Positions 36,446 through 44,737 of a stretch of 64,000 bases of DNA are shown here, piece by piece. The DNA lies in NCBI GenBank assembly GCA_016710765.1, contig JADJUJ010000008.1:62001-126000 (forward strand), read 5' to 3'. How positions within the stretch are numbered: the first letter of the stretch is position 1; each line of letters opens with the position of its first letter. The translations under genes and the position numbers were made by a program. The notes under the pieces were generated by a model. It did not search any database, was not told where the DNA came from, and saw only the letters and a program-made list of their open reading frames with translations. This DNA comes from Lewinellaceae bacterium (lineage in GTDB: Bacteria; Bacteroidota; Bacteroidia; Chitinophagales; Saprospiraceae).

Positions 36446-37285
36446 ATGTCAGTTTCTCCTTTTGATGCCCTTGTAACTGCACTTTCGCCACGATACGGCA
36501 GCGGCGAAGCCCGGAGCATGGCCCGAATCATTTTTGAAGACGCTTTTACTACCCGACAGTACCATACCCGCGTGCTCAATGCGGAGGAATTGGCGCAATT
36601 GGCCGAGATCAGAACGCGGTTGATGGATGGAGAGCCATTGCAATATGTGCTGGGTATGGCTGATTTTTTCGGACTAAAATTGCTGGTCAGTCCTGCCGTG
36701 CTCATTCCCCGACAGGAGACCGAAGAACTGGTGGCCTGGGTGCTCGAATGGCTCAAGGAAGTGGATTGTGCCGCACCCGATGTGCTTGATATCGGCACGG
36801 GAAGCGGCTGTATTGCGCTGGCACTGGCCCGAAAACTCCCAATGGCAAGGGTTTCGGCGCTCGATGTGAGCAAGGAAGCACTTGAACTGGCAGCGGCTAA
36901 TGCACAACGACTAAACCTTGCACTGCATTTACAGGAGGCGGATATACTGGAGCAAAGTGCATGGCCACGGGGCGATTTTGACATCATCGTTAGCAACCCT
37001 CCCTACATTCCGCCATCCGAACGGGAGCACATGCCGGCGCATGTACTGAACCACGAGCCCGGGCTGGCATTGTTTACCCGGGAAGAACATCCATTGGAGT
37101 TTTACCAGGCCATTGCAGCCTTCGCCGCCAAGTGCTTGCGGAAACAAGGGGCTGTATTCGTGGAAATCAACGAATTCCGGGCGGATGAAACGATCCACGT
37201 ATTTCAGCAAGCGGGTTTTCTCCGGACTACCCTGCGCCGCGACCTGTCAAATGCACCGCGAATGATTGCCGCTTTCAGGGATTGA
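36446..37285 (+). CDS. prmC: Release factor glutamine methyltransferase PrmC
   Basis: 279 residues. It methylates the GGQ glutamine of RF1/RF2. SAM motif DIGTGSGCIALALA (115-128) and catalytic NPPYIPP (NPPY at 184-187) are present, as is the helical N-terminal domain. Its last codons contain the purK -7 box candidate only 12 bases after the stop. Confidence 0.95.
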   Translation: MSVSPFDALVTALSPRYGSGEARSMARIIFEDAFTTRQYHTRVLNAEELAQLAEIRTRLMDGEPLQYVLGMADFFGLKLLVSPAVLIPRQETEELVAWVLEWLKEVDCAAPDVLDIGTGSGCIALALARKLPMARVSALDVSKEALELAAANAQRLNLALHLQEADILEQSAWPRGDFDIIVSNPPYIPPSEREHMPAHVLNHEPGLALFTREEHPLEFYQAIAAFAAKCLRKQGAVFVEINEFRADETIHVFQQAGFLRTTLRRDLSNAPRMIAAFRD

Positions 37286-37295
37286 TGCGAAAGTG

Positions 37296-37303
37296 TACCT
37301 TTG
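37296..37303 (+). promoter_or_regulatory. -7 promoter box TACCTTTG of purK
   Basis: TTTC, a 19-base spacer, then TACCTTTG, four bases before the purK ATG. Good -33/-7 spacing; a leaderless start is likely. Confidence 0.6.
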
Positions 37304-37307
37304 CGCC

Positions 37308-38468
37308 ATGTTTGATACGACCAAAAAAATAGGAATCCTCGGTGGTGGCCAATTGGGCAAAATGCTTTGCCTTGCAGCGGCTGAATGGGATTTCAAAACG
37401 TATATCCTCGACGCTTCCGCGGATTATCCGGCTGGAGCAGTGAGCACGGGGTTTGTCACCGGTGATTTCAACAATTACGACGATGTCATGCGGTTTGGGC
37501 AGGACATGGACGTGCTGACCATCGAAATCGAGCATGTCAATACCGTGGCATTGCATGCGCTGGTGGCTGCGGGCAAAGCCGTACACCCATCGCCAGTGGC
37601 CCTGGACATAATAAAAGACAAGGGGCTGCAAAAGGATTTTTATCAGCAACACGGCATTCCCACTGCGCCATACCGCTTGTATGAGGATGAGAAACAATTG
37701 CGGAAAGCCGTTCAATCGGGAGAAAGAACACTTCCTTTTGTGCAAAAATCGCGTACAGCAGGATACGATGGCAGAGGTGTTGCTGTCATTCGCAATGAGG
37801 ATGATCTGGACAGCAAGTTGCTCCCAGGGCCTTGCGTAGCAGAAGACATGATCGAAATGCAGGCGGAAATTGCCGTCATTGCGGCGCGTAGCCCCTCCAA
37901 TGAGGTTTCCGTATTTCCTGCAGTGGAAATGGATTTTCATCCGGAAGCCAATTTGGTGGAATGGCTGGTTTGTCCTGCGCGCATTTCCCCCCTGGTGGAG
38001 GCGGAAGCGGAGGCGCTGGCAGAACGCGTTATTCGCGCCTATGATCTCTGTGGTTTGCTGGCAGTGGAAATGTTTCTGGATAAGGAGGGCAATCTGTTGG
38101 TCAATGAGGTGGCGCCTCGCCCGCACAACAGCGGCCACCATACCATCGACAGCGCCAGCACCAGCCAATACCAACAACATTTGCGTGCCATTTGCGATAT
38201 GCCCCTGGGCGCTACCACACAGTTGCAACCGGCAGTGATGGTTAATTTACTGGGAGAACCAGGCCACAGCGGCCCGGTTCAGTACGCCGGCGCAGCGGAA
38301 TGCCTGCACCTGGAAGGCGTTCATATACACCTTTATGGTAAGGCGGAAACCCGGCCCTATCGTAAAATGGGACATGTTACCGTCTGCGCAGAAACCCTGG
38401 AGGACGCCATTAAAAAAGCAAAAATGGTAAAAGCCAAATTGAAGGTGCTCAGTAAACCTTCTGTGTAG
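37308..38468 (+). CDS. purK: 5-(carboxyamino)imidazole ribonucleotide synthase
   Basis: 386 residues, ATP-grasp enzyme converting AIR, ATP and bicarbonate to N5-CAIR in purine synthesis. KIGILGGGQLGKMLCLAA at the N-terminus, FVQKSRTAGYDGRGVAVI (ATP-binding loop), VNEVAPRPHNSGHHTIDS (metal site). It is followed by purE on the same strand with 145 bp between them, which contains 43-nt motif copy B. Confidence 0.96.
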   Translation: MFDTTKKIGILGGGQLGKMLCLAAAEWDFKTYILDASADYPAGAVSTGFVTGDFNNYDDVMRFGQDMDVLTIEIEHVNTVALHALVAAGKAVHPSPVALDIIKDKGLQKDFYQQHGIPTAPYRLYEDEKQLRKAVQSGERTLPFVQKSRTAGYDGRGVAVIRNEDDLDSKLLPGPCVAEDMIEMQAEIAVIAARSPSNEVSVFPAVEMDFHPEANLVEWLVCPARISPLVEAEAEALAERVIRAYDLCGLLAVEMFLDKEGNLLVNEVAPRPHNSGHHTIDSASTSQYQQHLRAICDMPLGATTQLQPAVMVNLLGEPGHSGPVQYAGAAECLHLEGVHIHLYGKAETRPYRKMGHVTVCAETLEDAIKKAKMVKAKLKVLSKPSV

Positions 38469-38534
38469 CCAACACCCTAAAAATACACCACCGCACATTT
38501 TATCCTCCTGTGGTTTGAATAAAAATTTGGATTT

Positions 38535-38578
38535 CTAATGTGTCTGATGTGGCTTACCTTATGTGACCTCGTGTGGTT
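38535..38578 (+). repeat. 43-nt ATGTG motif, copy B
   Basis: Copy of the 43-nt motif (core GATGTGGCTTACCTTATGTG) inside the purK-purE spacer, 36 bases before the purE ATG. Differs from copy A at a few positions only. Confidence 0.75.
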
Positions 38579-38613
38579 ATTTAAAAACATTACACGCTTA
38601 AAAATAAAACGAA

Positions 38614-39099
38614 ATGGTAGCGATTATTATGGGATCCGATTCCGACCTGCCGGTCATGCAGAAAGCGGCAGATATCCTGACCGAACTTGAAGTGCCTTTT
38701 ACCATGACCATCGTGTCGGCGCACCGCACGCCGGAGCGCATGTTTCATTTTGCCAAAACGGCACACGAGAAGGGCATAAAAGTTGTTATTGCCGGCGCTG
38801 GTGGGGCCGCCCATTTGCCGGGTATGGTTGCGGCCATAACGCCATTGCCCGTCATAGGTGTGCCGGTAAAATCCTCCAACTCCATTGATGGCTGGGATAG
38901 CATCTTGTCCATCCTTCAGATGCCCGAAGGGGTGCCGGTGGCCACTGTTGCCCTCAATGCTGCCCGCAACGCTGGTATACTGGCTGCGCAAATGATTGCT
39001 ACCGGTGATGCCGCGCTTTTAAACAGAGTGTCCGCCTACAAAAAGAACCTGGAGGCGGTGGTATTGGAAAAGGCCAGAAAGATGGAGGCGGGTAAGTGA
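38614..39099 (+). CDS. purE: N5-carboxyaminoimidazole ribonucleotide mutase
   Basis: 161 residues. It converts N5-CAIR to CAIR, the step after PurK. Substrate-binding motifs IIMGSDSDLPVM, IVSAHRTPERMF and AGAGGAAHLPGMVAA are intact. Standard class I PurE length. Confidence 0.97.
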   Translation: MVAIIMGSDSDLPVMQKAADILTELEVPFTMTIVSAHRTPERMFHFAKTAHEKGIKVVIAGAGGAAHLPGMVAAITPLPVIGVPVKSSNSIDGWDSILSILQMPEGVPVATVALNAARNAGILAAQMIATGDAALLNRVSAYKKNLEAVVLEKARKMEAGK

Positions 39100-39136
39100 G
39101 GCTGAGTGGAATACCCAACGCTCAATGTCCCATGTT

Positions 39137-39805
39137 TTAGAAAGCATATCCCAGGCCCAGGGTTGCTGTCCCCAGGTTTAAGATACCGCCAGTAGTGCTC
39201 GAAAAACCAAAGTCATAATTTATACGTTGGTCCACATCATGCTGCTCGGTGAAAGCGGTTTGAAAAACCAGTCGACCGAAAACGGCGAGGTGTGGGGTAA
39301 TGTGGAACTGGTTTTCAAGCGCCACGTTGAACATCGGCACGACTACCTCATGAATGCCGCGATCCATGGATTCAATGATTCCTTTGTTGATATAGGTATT
39401 AACAGGATAGTCCAATCTGCTGTACACCAGGGTGCCCCCTGTGCCTACCCGGAATTGGTTCGGATTGTCGGGACGTGCCAGTGCATACATCCAATTTAGG
39501 TCCAGCTGTGCCATTTGCTCCCGCGTTTCGTATTGGAAGGAATTATCGTAGGTAACACCGTCTAAAACACCGGCAAACCTGCCCATAGCGGTTTCTTTAT
39601 CCTTAAAAAACCCCAAATGGGTGCTGAGGGTCATTCGGGGGCGAAATGTGTAATTGTATCCAACAACGGCGCCAACAGTGTTGACGGACGTGTACGGCAG
39701 TTGCGTATAGGCCGCTCCAACTTTCAGGGTATGGGAAGGGGCCTGGGCGATAGCAACTGCGGGAAGGAAAGCGAGGATAAAAAAGGCGTTTTTCAAGGGC
39801 ATCAT
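39137..39805 (-). CDS. Outer-membrane beta-barrel protein, unknown function
   Basis: 222 residues with a signal peptide (FFILAFLPAVAIAQA), then alternating hydrophobic strands and a C-terminal aromatic end (LGTATLGLGYAF) typical of small 8- to 10-strand barrels. No specific family recognised. Its spacer from purE carries the low-complexity text ACCCAACGCTCAATGTCCC also seen near other genes. Confidence 0.7.
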   Translation of the reverse strand: MMPLKNAFFILAFLPAVAIAQAPSHTLKVGAAYTQLPYTSVNTVGAVVGYNYTFRPRMTLSTHLGFFKDKETAMGRFAGVLDGVTYDNSFQYETREQMAQLDLNWMYALARPDNPNQFRVGTGGTLVYSRLDYPVNTYINKGIIESMDRGIHEVVVPMFNVALENQFHITPHLAVFGRLVFQTAFTEQHDVDQRINYDFGFSSTTGGILNLGTATLGLGYAF

Positions 39806-39877
39806 TCGGTTATCGTTGGTGAAACAATGCTCTAATATCTTAGATCCGACGTAGAAAAGGCAAATTACATGCAGTTT

Positions 39878-39989
39878 TTAGGTTTTTTTTAACCTAAATT
39901 TTCGATTTTGTTACCAAGGATAAATACCGACATTTTCTGTTCCAGGGCTTTAATGTCTGGTTTTTGCACGGGTTTTACCAGATGCCCAA
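39878..39989 (-). pseudogene. Duplicated 3' end of the ABC ATPase gene
   Basis: About 112 bp nearly identical to 40861-40972, the last 31 codons of the ABC ATPase plus its downstream TTAGGTTTTTTTTAACC. Read on the minus strand it still encodes HLVKPVQKPDIKALEQKMSV followed by FILGNKIENLG and a stop. There is no ATPase body attached: the repeat-protein gene occupies the space between the two copies. It is a remnant of a tandem duplication or of an insertion that copied the target. Confidence 0.8.
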
Positions 39990-40615
39990 GTCCCATTGGG
40001 ATTTAATTTGCAGCCATCATAAGCGCCACCTACAGCCCAGGTTCCATCGGCATTAAGTCTACAACCATCAAAGGCGCCACCTACAGCCCAGGTTCCATCG
40101 GCATTAAGTCTACTACCATCAAAGGCGCCACCTACAGCCCAAGTTCCATCGGCATTAAGTTTGCAACCATTAAAGGCGCCGCCAAGGGCCCAGGTGCCAT
40201 CGGCGTTTAGTTTGCAACCGTTAAAAGCGCCACCAAGGGCCCAGGTGCCATCGGCGTTTAGTTTGCAACCGTTAAAAGCGCCACCAAGTGCCCAGGTGCC
40301 ATCGGCGTTTAGTTTGCAACCGTTAAAAGCGCCACCTACTGCCCAGGTGCCATCGGGGTTTAGTTTGCAACCATCAAAGGCGCCGCCAAGAACCCAAGTG
40401 CCGTCCGGGTTTTGTTTGGCGCCATTAAAAGCACCTCCAACTGCCCATGTACCATCAGCGTTGCGCTTGCATCCATCATAACAACTGCCAAGTGTCCAAC
40501 TTCCATCGGCATTTAATTTGTAACCATTGTACTGTGCCTGGCAAAAGGCACTGGAAAGAAAAGTAATAAGTGCCACAATTGTCAGTGTTTGCCAAAGTTT
40601 GCAGTTGGTATTCAT
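39950..40615 (-). CDS. Secreted protein of 17-residue tandem repeats
   Basis: 221 residues. Signal peptide (TLTIVALITFLSSAFCQAQ) then ten full and one partial copies of a 17-residue unit, consensus CKLNADGTWALGGAFNG, encoded by 51-bp tandem repeats that are almost identical at the DNA level in the centre. The end (KTRAKTRH) is read out of frame from the duplicated ABC ATPase tail. The unit resembles WG/MORN-like short beta-hairpin repeats, but I do not recognise the family. Cys in most units could cross-link or bind metal. Function unknown. Confidence 0.75.
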   Translation of the reverse strand: MNTNCKLWQTLTIVALITFLSSAFCQAQYNGYKLNADGSWTLGSCYDGCKRNADGTWAVGGAFNGAKQNPDGTWVLGGAFDGCKLNPDGTWAVGGAFNGCKLNADGTWALGGAFNGCKLNADGTWALGGAFNGCKLNADGTWALGGAFNGCKLNADGTWAVGGAFDGSRLNADGTWAVGGAFDGCRLNADGTWAVGGAYDGCKLNPNGTWASGKTRAKTRH

Positions 40616-40871
40616 TTTAGCGTTTACTTAAGCGTTCCAATAGGATTGAATTTTTTTCATTTGTTACGGGTGATGTCGAAAATACATAATGGCAAATTGA
40701 AACGACTCCTTGCTTTAAAATAATACAAACCTGGTTGCATTGTTTTGCCGCTAACAAGGCGCTTGGTGGTCGGTGATTCAATTGCAACTGCTGGTTTTTA
40801 AATGGAACAATGCACCAATATGCAATACCCGACCCTGAAAAGTCAAATTTGCAGGTGGAGTTAGGTTTTTT

Positions 40872-41546
40872 TTAACCTAAACTTTCGATTTTGTTACCAA
40901 GGATAAATACCGACATTTCCTGTTCCAGGGCCTTAAAGTCGGATTTTTGTACGGTTTTTACCAGCCGTCCATGCTGTAATAAACTGATGTTGTCACAGGT
41001 GTCGTTCAAGGTGGAAAAAATATGCGACGACAGCACAATGGTTTTACCCAGCGATTTTAACTTGTGAATAATGGCTGTAATCAGCATGTTGCTGTGTATG
41101 TCCACGCCATTAAAGGGCTCATCGAGGATAAAGCAATCGTTCTGTTGTGAAAGGATGGCGGTCAATGCCAGTTTCTTTTTCATACCTGTGGAGTATGTGA
41201 TGGCAAACTCGTCCAGTGGCAGGTCAAACAGGTTCTGCTCCTCTGAGGGAACATTTTTTAATCCGCGGGCGGTACACAACAATTGGAGGTACTCCCGTCC
41301 GGTAATTTTTGGGAAAAAATAGGGGTCGGTGGGCAAAAAACCGAGATGGTCTTTCAAGGGCTGGTAAGTACTCTCAACCTTGCCTTCAAACGGTTCCAAC
41401 CCGGCGATGCAGCGGAACAATGTGGTTTTTCCAGCACCGTTTTCTCCGACAATGCCATGTACTTTGCCCTTTTCGAATTCCAGACTGATGTTGTCCAGTA
41501 CCGCTTTCTTTCCGTATGATTTCGACAAATGTGTGATGCTGATCAT
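40872..41546 (-). CDS. ABC transporter ATP-binding protein
   Basis: 224 residues. Walker A GENGAGKTT, signature YSTGMKKKLAL (variant of LSGGQ), Walker B CFILDEPFNGVD and switch His in VLSSHIF. It is of the exporter/ABC-2 type. ATG 41546 is used, overlapping the permease stop by four bases (ATGA). Its last 31 codons are duplicated at 39878-39989. Confidence 0.9.
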   Translation of the reverse strand: MISITHLSKSYGKKAVLDNISLEFEKGKVHGIVGENGAGKTTLFRCIAGLEPFEGKVESTYQPLKDHLGFLPTDPYFFPKITGREYLQLLCTARGLKNVPSEEQNLFDLPLDEFAITYSTGMKKKLALTAILSQQNDCFILDEPFNGVDIHSNMLITAIIHKLKSLGKTIVLSSHIFSTLNDTCDNISLLQHGRLVKTVQKSDFKALEQEMSVFILGNKIESLG

Positions 41547-42461
41547 GATAGAAATTGGTTGAGCCTTTTGACCGATTGCCTGTAGAAATAGGGGAGGATT
41601 ACCAGCAACAGGGGCGGCAGCCAAAGGCAGGAAAGTAACAGTATCGATTGTGGTAAACTCATTTCATGCGGAAATGCAGCGTATTTAGCCAAGATAATCG
41701 CGAGCAGGCAAACATATCCAAGCACAACTATTCCCAACACAACCCAAGTATGGTCTGGAAAAGCAAACAATAATCCCAGGGCTAACGGTGCCGCCAGTGT
41801 CCCGGAATACAACATTGCAGTAGTGAATTTTGTCCATAAAAATGCCCCGGGATTTTGGGCGTGTATCCACACAAAATATGCTGGCTCCGGATAAACGTAA
41901 TAACTCATGCAAACGATAAAAACCATTGCCAGGGCAAATAGTCCCAGGTTGAAGTTTCCCCACATTAAGGGCAATGGCGCCCAGCCCATAGGCTAAAAAA
42001 TGCAACCAGAAACTGCTTCTAAACCCGACAATGAATTCGAAAGGCCGCCGGAAAAAAGGGGTAGGGAGTTGGAAATTGCGCTGCTTTTCAAAATGGAGGA
42101 AGGCCATTCCCGGCGCTGCCAAAACAAGCGCCAATGCACTTAACCAGCAAGTTTGCATGACTAAAAAAAACAGAAAAGGGAGTGCAAGCAAGCTGTTTTC
42201 CACCAATCGGATTTGGCGGTAGGCTGTTTTGGGGAAGCACAACTTTAAAAAGTTATTTCTTTCCCACTCACTTAGTTTGCCCAGGTAGGACAGGCAAATC
42301 AACAGATAGATATATTCTGCATAAATGGTCTTATAGAATAAGAAGCCGGAAAAGCCGGTGAACAGCAGGGCGGAAAGCAAGTATCCCAACCCTGGCGCCA
42401 ACCCGAATTCCGTCAAATGCCGCTCCAGCATCGTGCGTTGTAGCCGAAAATAGTACTGCAC
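41543..42461 (-). CDS. ABC-2-type membrane protein, probable permease (one-base frameshift)
   Basis: 305 residues with about eight membrane segments. The frame is restored by removing one C from CCCC 41958-41961, reading GLGAIALNVGNFNLGLFALA. It lies between a small membrane protein and the ATPase in one operon and is coupled to the ATPase by an ATGA overlap, so it is the likely transmembrane subunit. Substrate unknown. Confidence 0.75.
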
Positions 42462-42465
42462 GGGT

Positions 42466-42651
42466 TTATGCTTCCTTCAGGCGTTGGAAAATGGCATAAG
42501 CCCGGTAAAGGAAATATCCCGGCAGCACAACCATAGCGGCAAGGGTAAGGTTGTCGGTTTTCATGGAACTCCAAAAGGGCATGCTTGCGATAAAAACAGC
42601 CAAAGCGCAATACAGTACAAGCTGAAAACGCAACAAGTCTTTTCTGGTCAT
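42466..42651 (-). CDS. Small two-helix membrane protein of the ABC operon
   Basis: 61 residues with two membrane segments (about 8-25 and 33-50) and a basic C-terminus (FQRLKEA). It ends four bases before the permease start. Possibly an accessory subunit; family not recognised. Confidence 0.6.
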   Translation of the reverse strand: MTRKDLLRFQLVLYCALAVFIASMPFWSSMKTDNLTLAAMVVLPGYFLYRAYAIFQRLKEA

Positions 42652-42694
42652 AGTTTCCTGTTTTAGGTTGGTGGGCCAAAATAGCAAAGCCTTT

Positions 42695-43150
42695 TTAGGG
42701 GACCAATTTTTTTTCAAAACAAAGGCTGTTTTCCACGCCTGCGTATGGACCATAATTGGGGATACGGATGTACCCGCTGTTCAGGTAAAGAGAAACAGCT
42801 GCCGTTTGTTTTATGCCTGTTTCCAAAATACAGCTGGAGTAACCCAATTCCGACGCCCAGGTTTCAAGTGCAGCCAATATTTGTCGGGCGATGCCGTGCC
42901 CCCGTTGCTCCGGGTGGACATACATGCGTTTGACCTCTGCAGTGCCCTCCTGAAAAGGCTTGATGGCGCCACAGCCCACCGGCGCCTCTTGGTGATAGGC
43001 CACCACCACATGCTGCAAGGCGTCGATTTTGTTGTACTGGTCGTAGAAAGCGTGGTCCTCTCCATCCACCTCGGTCAGATACGCGTCCAGCTGCGCTACC
43101 AGCGGTTTAAAATCGGGATGTTCGGAGGTAGTTCTTAAAAGATGCATCAC
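42695..43150 (-). CDS. GNAT-family N-acetyltransferase
   Basis: 151 residues. Motif A VKRMYVHPEQRGHGIARQIL, then ILETGIKQTAAVSLYLNSGY, typical of single-domain GNAT enzymes. MMHLL gives two possible starts (43150 or 43147). It is divergent from the ECF sigma gene. Substrate unknown. Confidence 0.88.
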   Translation of the reverse strand: MMHLLRTTSEHPDFKPLVAQLDAYLTEVDGEDHAFYDQYNKIDALQHVVVAYHQEAPVGCGAIKPFQEGTAEVKRMYVHPEQRGHGIARQILAALETWASELGYSSCILETGIKQTAAVSLYLNSGYIRIPNYGPYAGVENSLCFEKKLVP

Positions 43151-43315
43151 AATGATGGTTGGGGGAGATCAGTAAAGGTGTGGATTCGACTGCAATTTCT
43201 GCCTTTTTTGCCATCCGGCAAGCTACAGGCTTTTCTTTTCCGTCGGACAAAAACACCCATCAACGTCAGTCTCAAAGGAAAAAAATCATGCGAAGCAAAA
43301 AAAGCACTTATTTGT

Positions 43316-43345
43316 GCAAGGTTATCTTGCCAATGGCATCTAATT
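43316..43345 (+). promoter_or_regulatory. Predicted ECF-sigma promoter, copy 1 (sigma gene)
   Basis: GCAAGGTT at 43316-43323, nine bases, then ATGGCATCTAATT at 43333-43345, 11 bases before the sigma GTG. 24 of 30 positions equal those at 46419-46448, with the same spacing. The pattern fits an ECF -35/-10 promoter and suggests autoregulation. Confidence 0.65.
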
Positions 43346-43355
43346 ATCAAATTCA

Positions 43356-43934
43356 GTGCGTTTGTCCGACGAAAAACAATTCATCCAGTCCTTGAAAAAA
43401 GGAGAAGCCGCCGCTTTTCAACGACTGGTGGAGGAATCTCAGGAGCGGGTACTGAACACCTGTTTGGGCTTTGTGCCCAATTTGCAGGATGCAGAGGATT
43501 TGACGCAAGAAGTTTTTTTGGAGGCTTTTCGGTCGGCGCAGGGGTTCCGGGAAGAATCCAGTGTGCAAACCTGGCTGTACCGGATCGCAATAAACAAATC
43601 ACTTGAGCTGCTCCGCCACCGCAAACGAAAAAAACGCTGGGCATTCCTGACAAGCCTGGATGCTGTGAAGGACGCTGACGGAAGCCAGCATTTTCAACAC
43701 CCTGGCGTGTTGCTGGAAAATGAAGAACGGGCTGAACTCTTTTTTAATCACCTTGCAAGACTACCGGAAAACCAACGCACGGCATTTGTGCTCCACAAAG
43801 TGGAAGGGCTTAGCCACCGCGAAATCGGGGAAGTAATGCAGCGAAATGTTTCGGCTGTTGAAAGCTTGATTCACCGGGCCAAAAAACAACTCCGCGAAAG
43901 CCTCAAAACCTGGTACGAACAAAATCTTATTTGA
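43356..43934 (+). CDS. ECF-family RNA polymerase sigma factor
   Basis: 192 residues. Sigma region 2 is FQRLVEESQERVLNTCLGF to DAEDLTQEVFLEAFRS and TWLYRIAINKSLELLRHRKR; region 4 is LPENQRTAFVLHKVEGLSHR to VSAVESLIHRAKKQLRESL. Starts with GTG; a TTG two codons later is an alternative. It heads an operon with a membrane protein (probable anti-sigma), a Spy-like protein, MbnP and MbnH. A shared promoter motif links it to the YHYH gene. Confidence 0.93.
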   Translation: MRLSDEKQFIQSLKKGEAAAFQRLVEESQERVLNTCLGFVPNLQDAEDLTQEVFLEAFRSAQGFREESSVQTWLYRIAINKSLELLRHRKRKKRWAFLTSLDAVKDADGSQHFQHPGVLLENEERAELFFNHLARLPENQRTAFVLHKVEGLSHREIGEVMQRNVSAVESLIHRAKKQLRESLKTWYEQNLI

Positions 43935-43946
43935 ACACCAACCATC

Positions 43947-44276
43947 ATGGAAAATAACAGCAAACGGGAACACGAACTGGAAAAAACCCTGAACAGCCTG
44001 GATGATCTCCAGCGCGTACCAGGAAACCCCTGGTTGTACACCCGTTTGCAGGAACGCCGGAAACAGGCGGCACAACCGAGGGGATTTTGGAAAGTCCCCG
44101 CCTTGCAGGGGCTGGCGTTTGCCAGCCTGTTGCTGGTCAATGTGTTCACGGTGATCAGTGGTTTAAAAGCCACAAACACCCATCAGGATAAGCTGGTTCA
44201 GACGGTTTCCGAACAATTTGGACTCGAGTCGTCGATCCAAAATGTCGATCTCTTTAACATCCCCAATGCTCAATAA
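43947..44276 (+). CDS. Single-pass membrane protein, probable anti-sigma factor
   Basis: 109 residues. An acidic/basic cytoplasmic N-terminus of 50 residues, one membrane helix (LQGLAFASLLLVNVFTVISG) and a 40-residue periplasmic tail. No zinc-binding anti-sigma motif is seen. The position directly after an ECF sigma (13 bp) is the argument for an anti-sigma role. Confidence 0.6.
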   Translation: MENNSKREHELEKTLNSLDDLQRVPGNPWLYTRLQERRKQAAQPRGFWKVPALQGLAFASLLLVNVFTVISGLKATNTHQDKLVQTVSEQFGLESSIQNVDLFNIPNAQ

Positions 44277-44284
44277 ATCAAATT

Positions 44285-44737
44285 ATGAATACTGATAAAC
44301 GCAATTGGCTTGTAATTGCACTGGTGCTGTTGAACTTGGCCCTTGCCGGCTTTATTTTCTTTATGCATCGGCATGGCCCACCCCGCCCGGGGGATATGCC
44401 GGCCATGTGGCAAAAAGAACTGCAATTGACGGACGCCCAGCGCGATGAATTTGACAGCATCCAACAGGAACACCGCAGGCTGGTTGCGCCCATGCAAGAA
44501 GCCCAGATGGAGAACCGAAAAGCGCTGCTTCGCGCTGCTGCAACGGCTGTTTACGACAGTACACAGGTGACTGCGCTGAGTGCGGAATCCGCCAGGTTGC
44601 ACCAGCAAATGGACGCGGAACTGGTGAAGTTTTACCAGCAATTGCGCACAGCCTGTACGCCTGAGCAGCAGCAGCGCATGACCGATATTTTTATGAAAAC
44701 ACTGCGCAATGCAGGGCCGCCACCTCCACGAAAATGA
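44285..44737 (+). CDS. Spy/CpxP-like periplasmic heavy-metal sensor
   Basis: 150 residues. N-terminal membrane anchor (WLVIALVLLNLALAGFIFF), then an all-helical periplasmic domain with LQLTDAQRDEFDSIQQEHR and CTPEQQQRMTDIF, the two LTxxQ-type motifs of the heavy-metal-resistance (CpxP/Spy/ZraP) family. Such proteins act as chaperones or metal sensors. His/Pro-rich ends (MHRHGPPRPGDMP) may bind metal. It overlaps the MbnP start by ATGA. Confidence 0.82.
   Translation: MNTDKRNWLVIALVLLNLALAGFIFFMHRHGPPRPGDMPAMWQKELQLTDAQRDEFDSIQQEHRRLVAPMQEAQMENRKALLRAAATAVYDSTQVTALSAESARLHQQMDAELVKFYQQLRTACTPEQQQRMTDIFMKTLRNAGPPPPRK

Noticed and set aside
40161..40481. Plus-strand open frame rich in PLKAPPRAQVPSAF units
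   Set aside because: Shadow of the 51-bp repeats of the minus-strand secreted protein; no start site or signal peptide.
39950..40615. CRISPR-like array
   Set aside because: The 51-bp repeats have no unique spacers and form one continuous coding frame.
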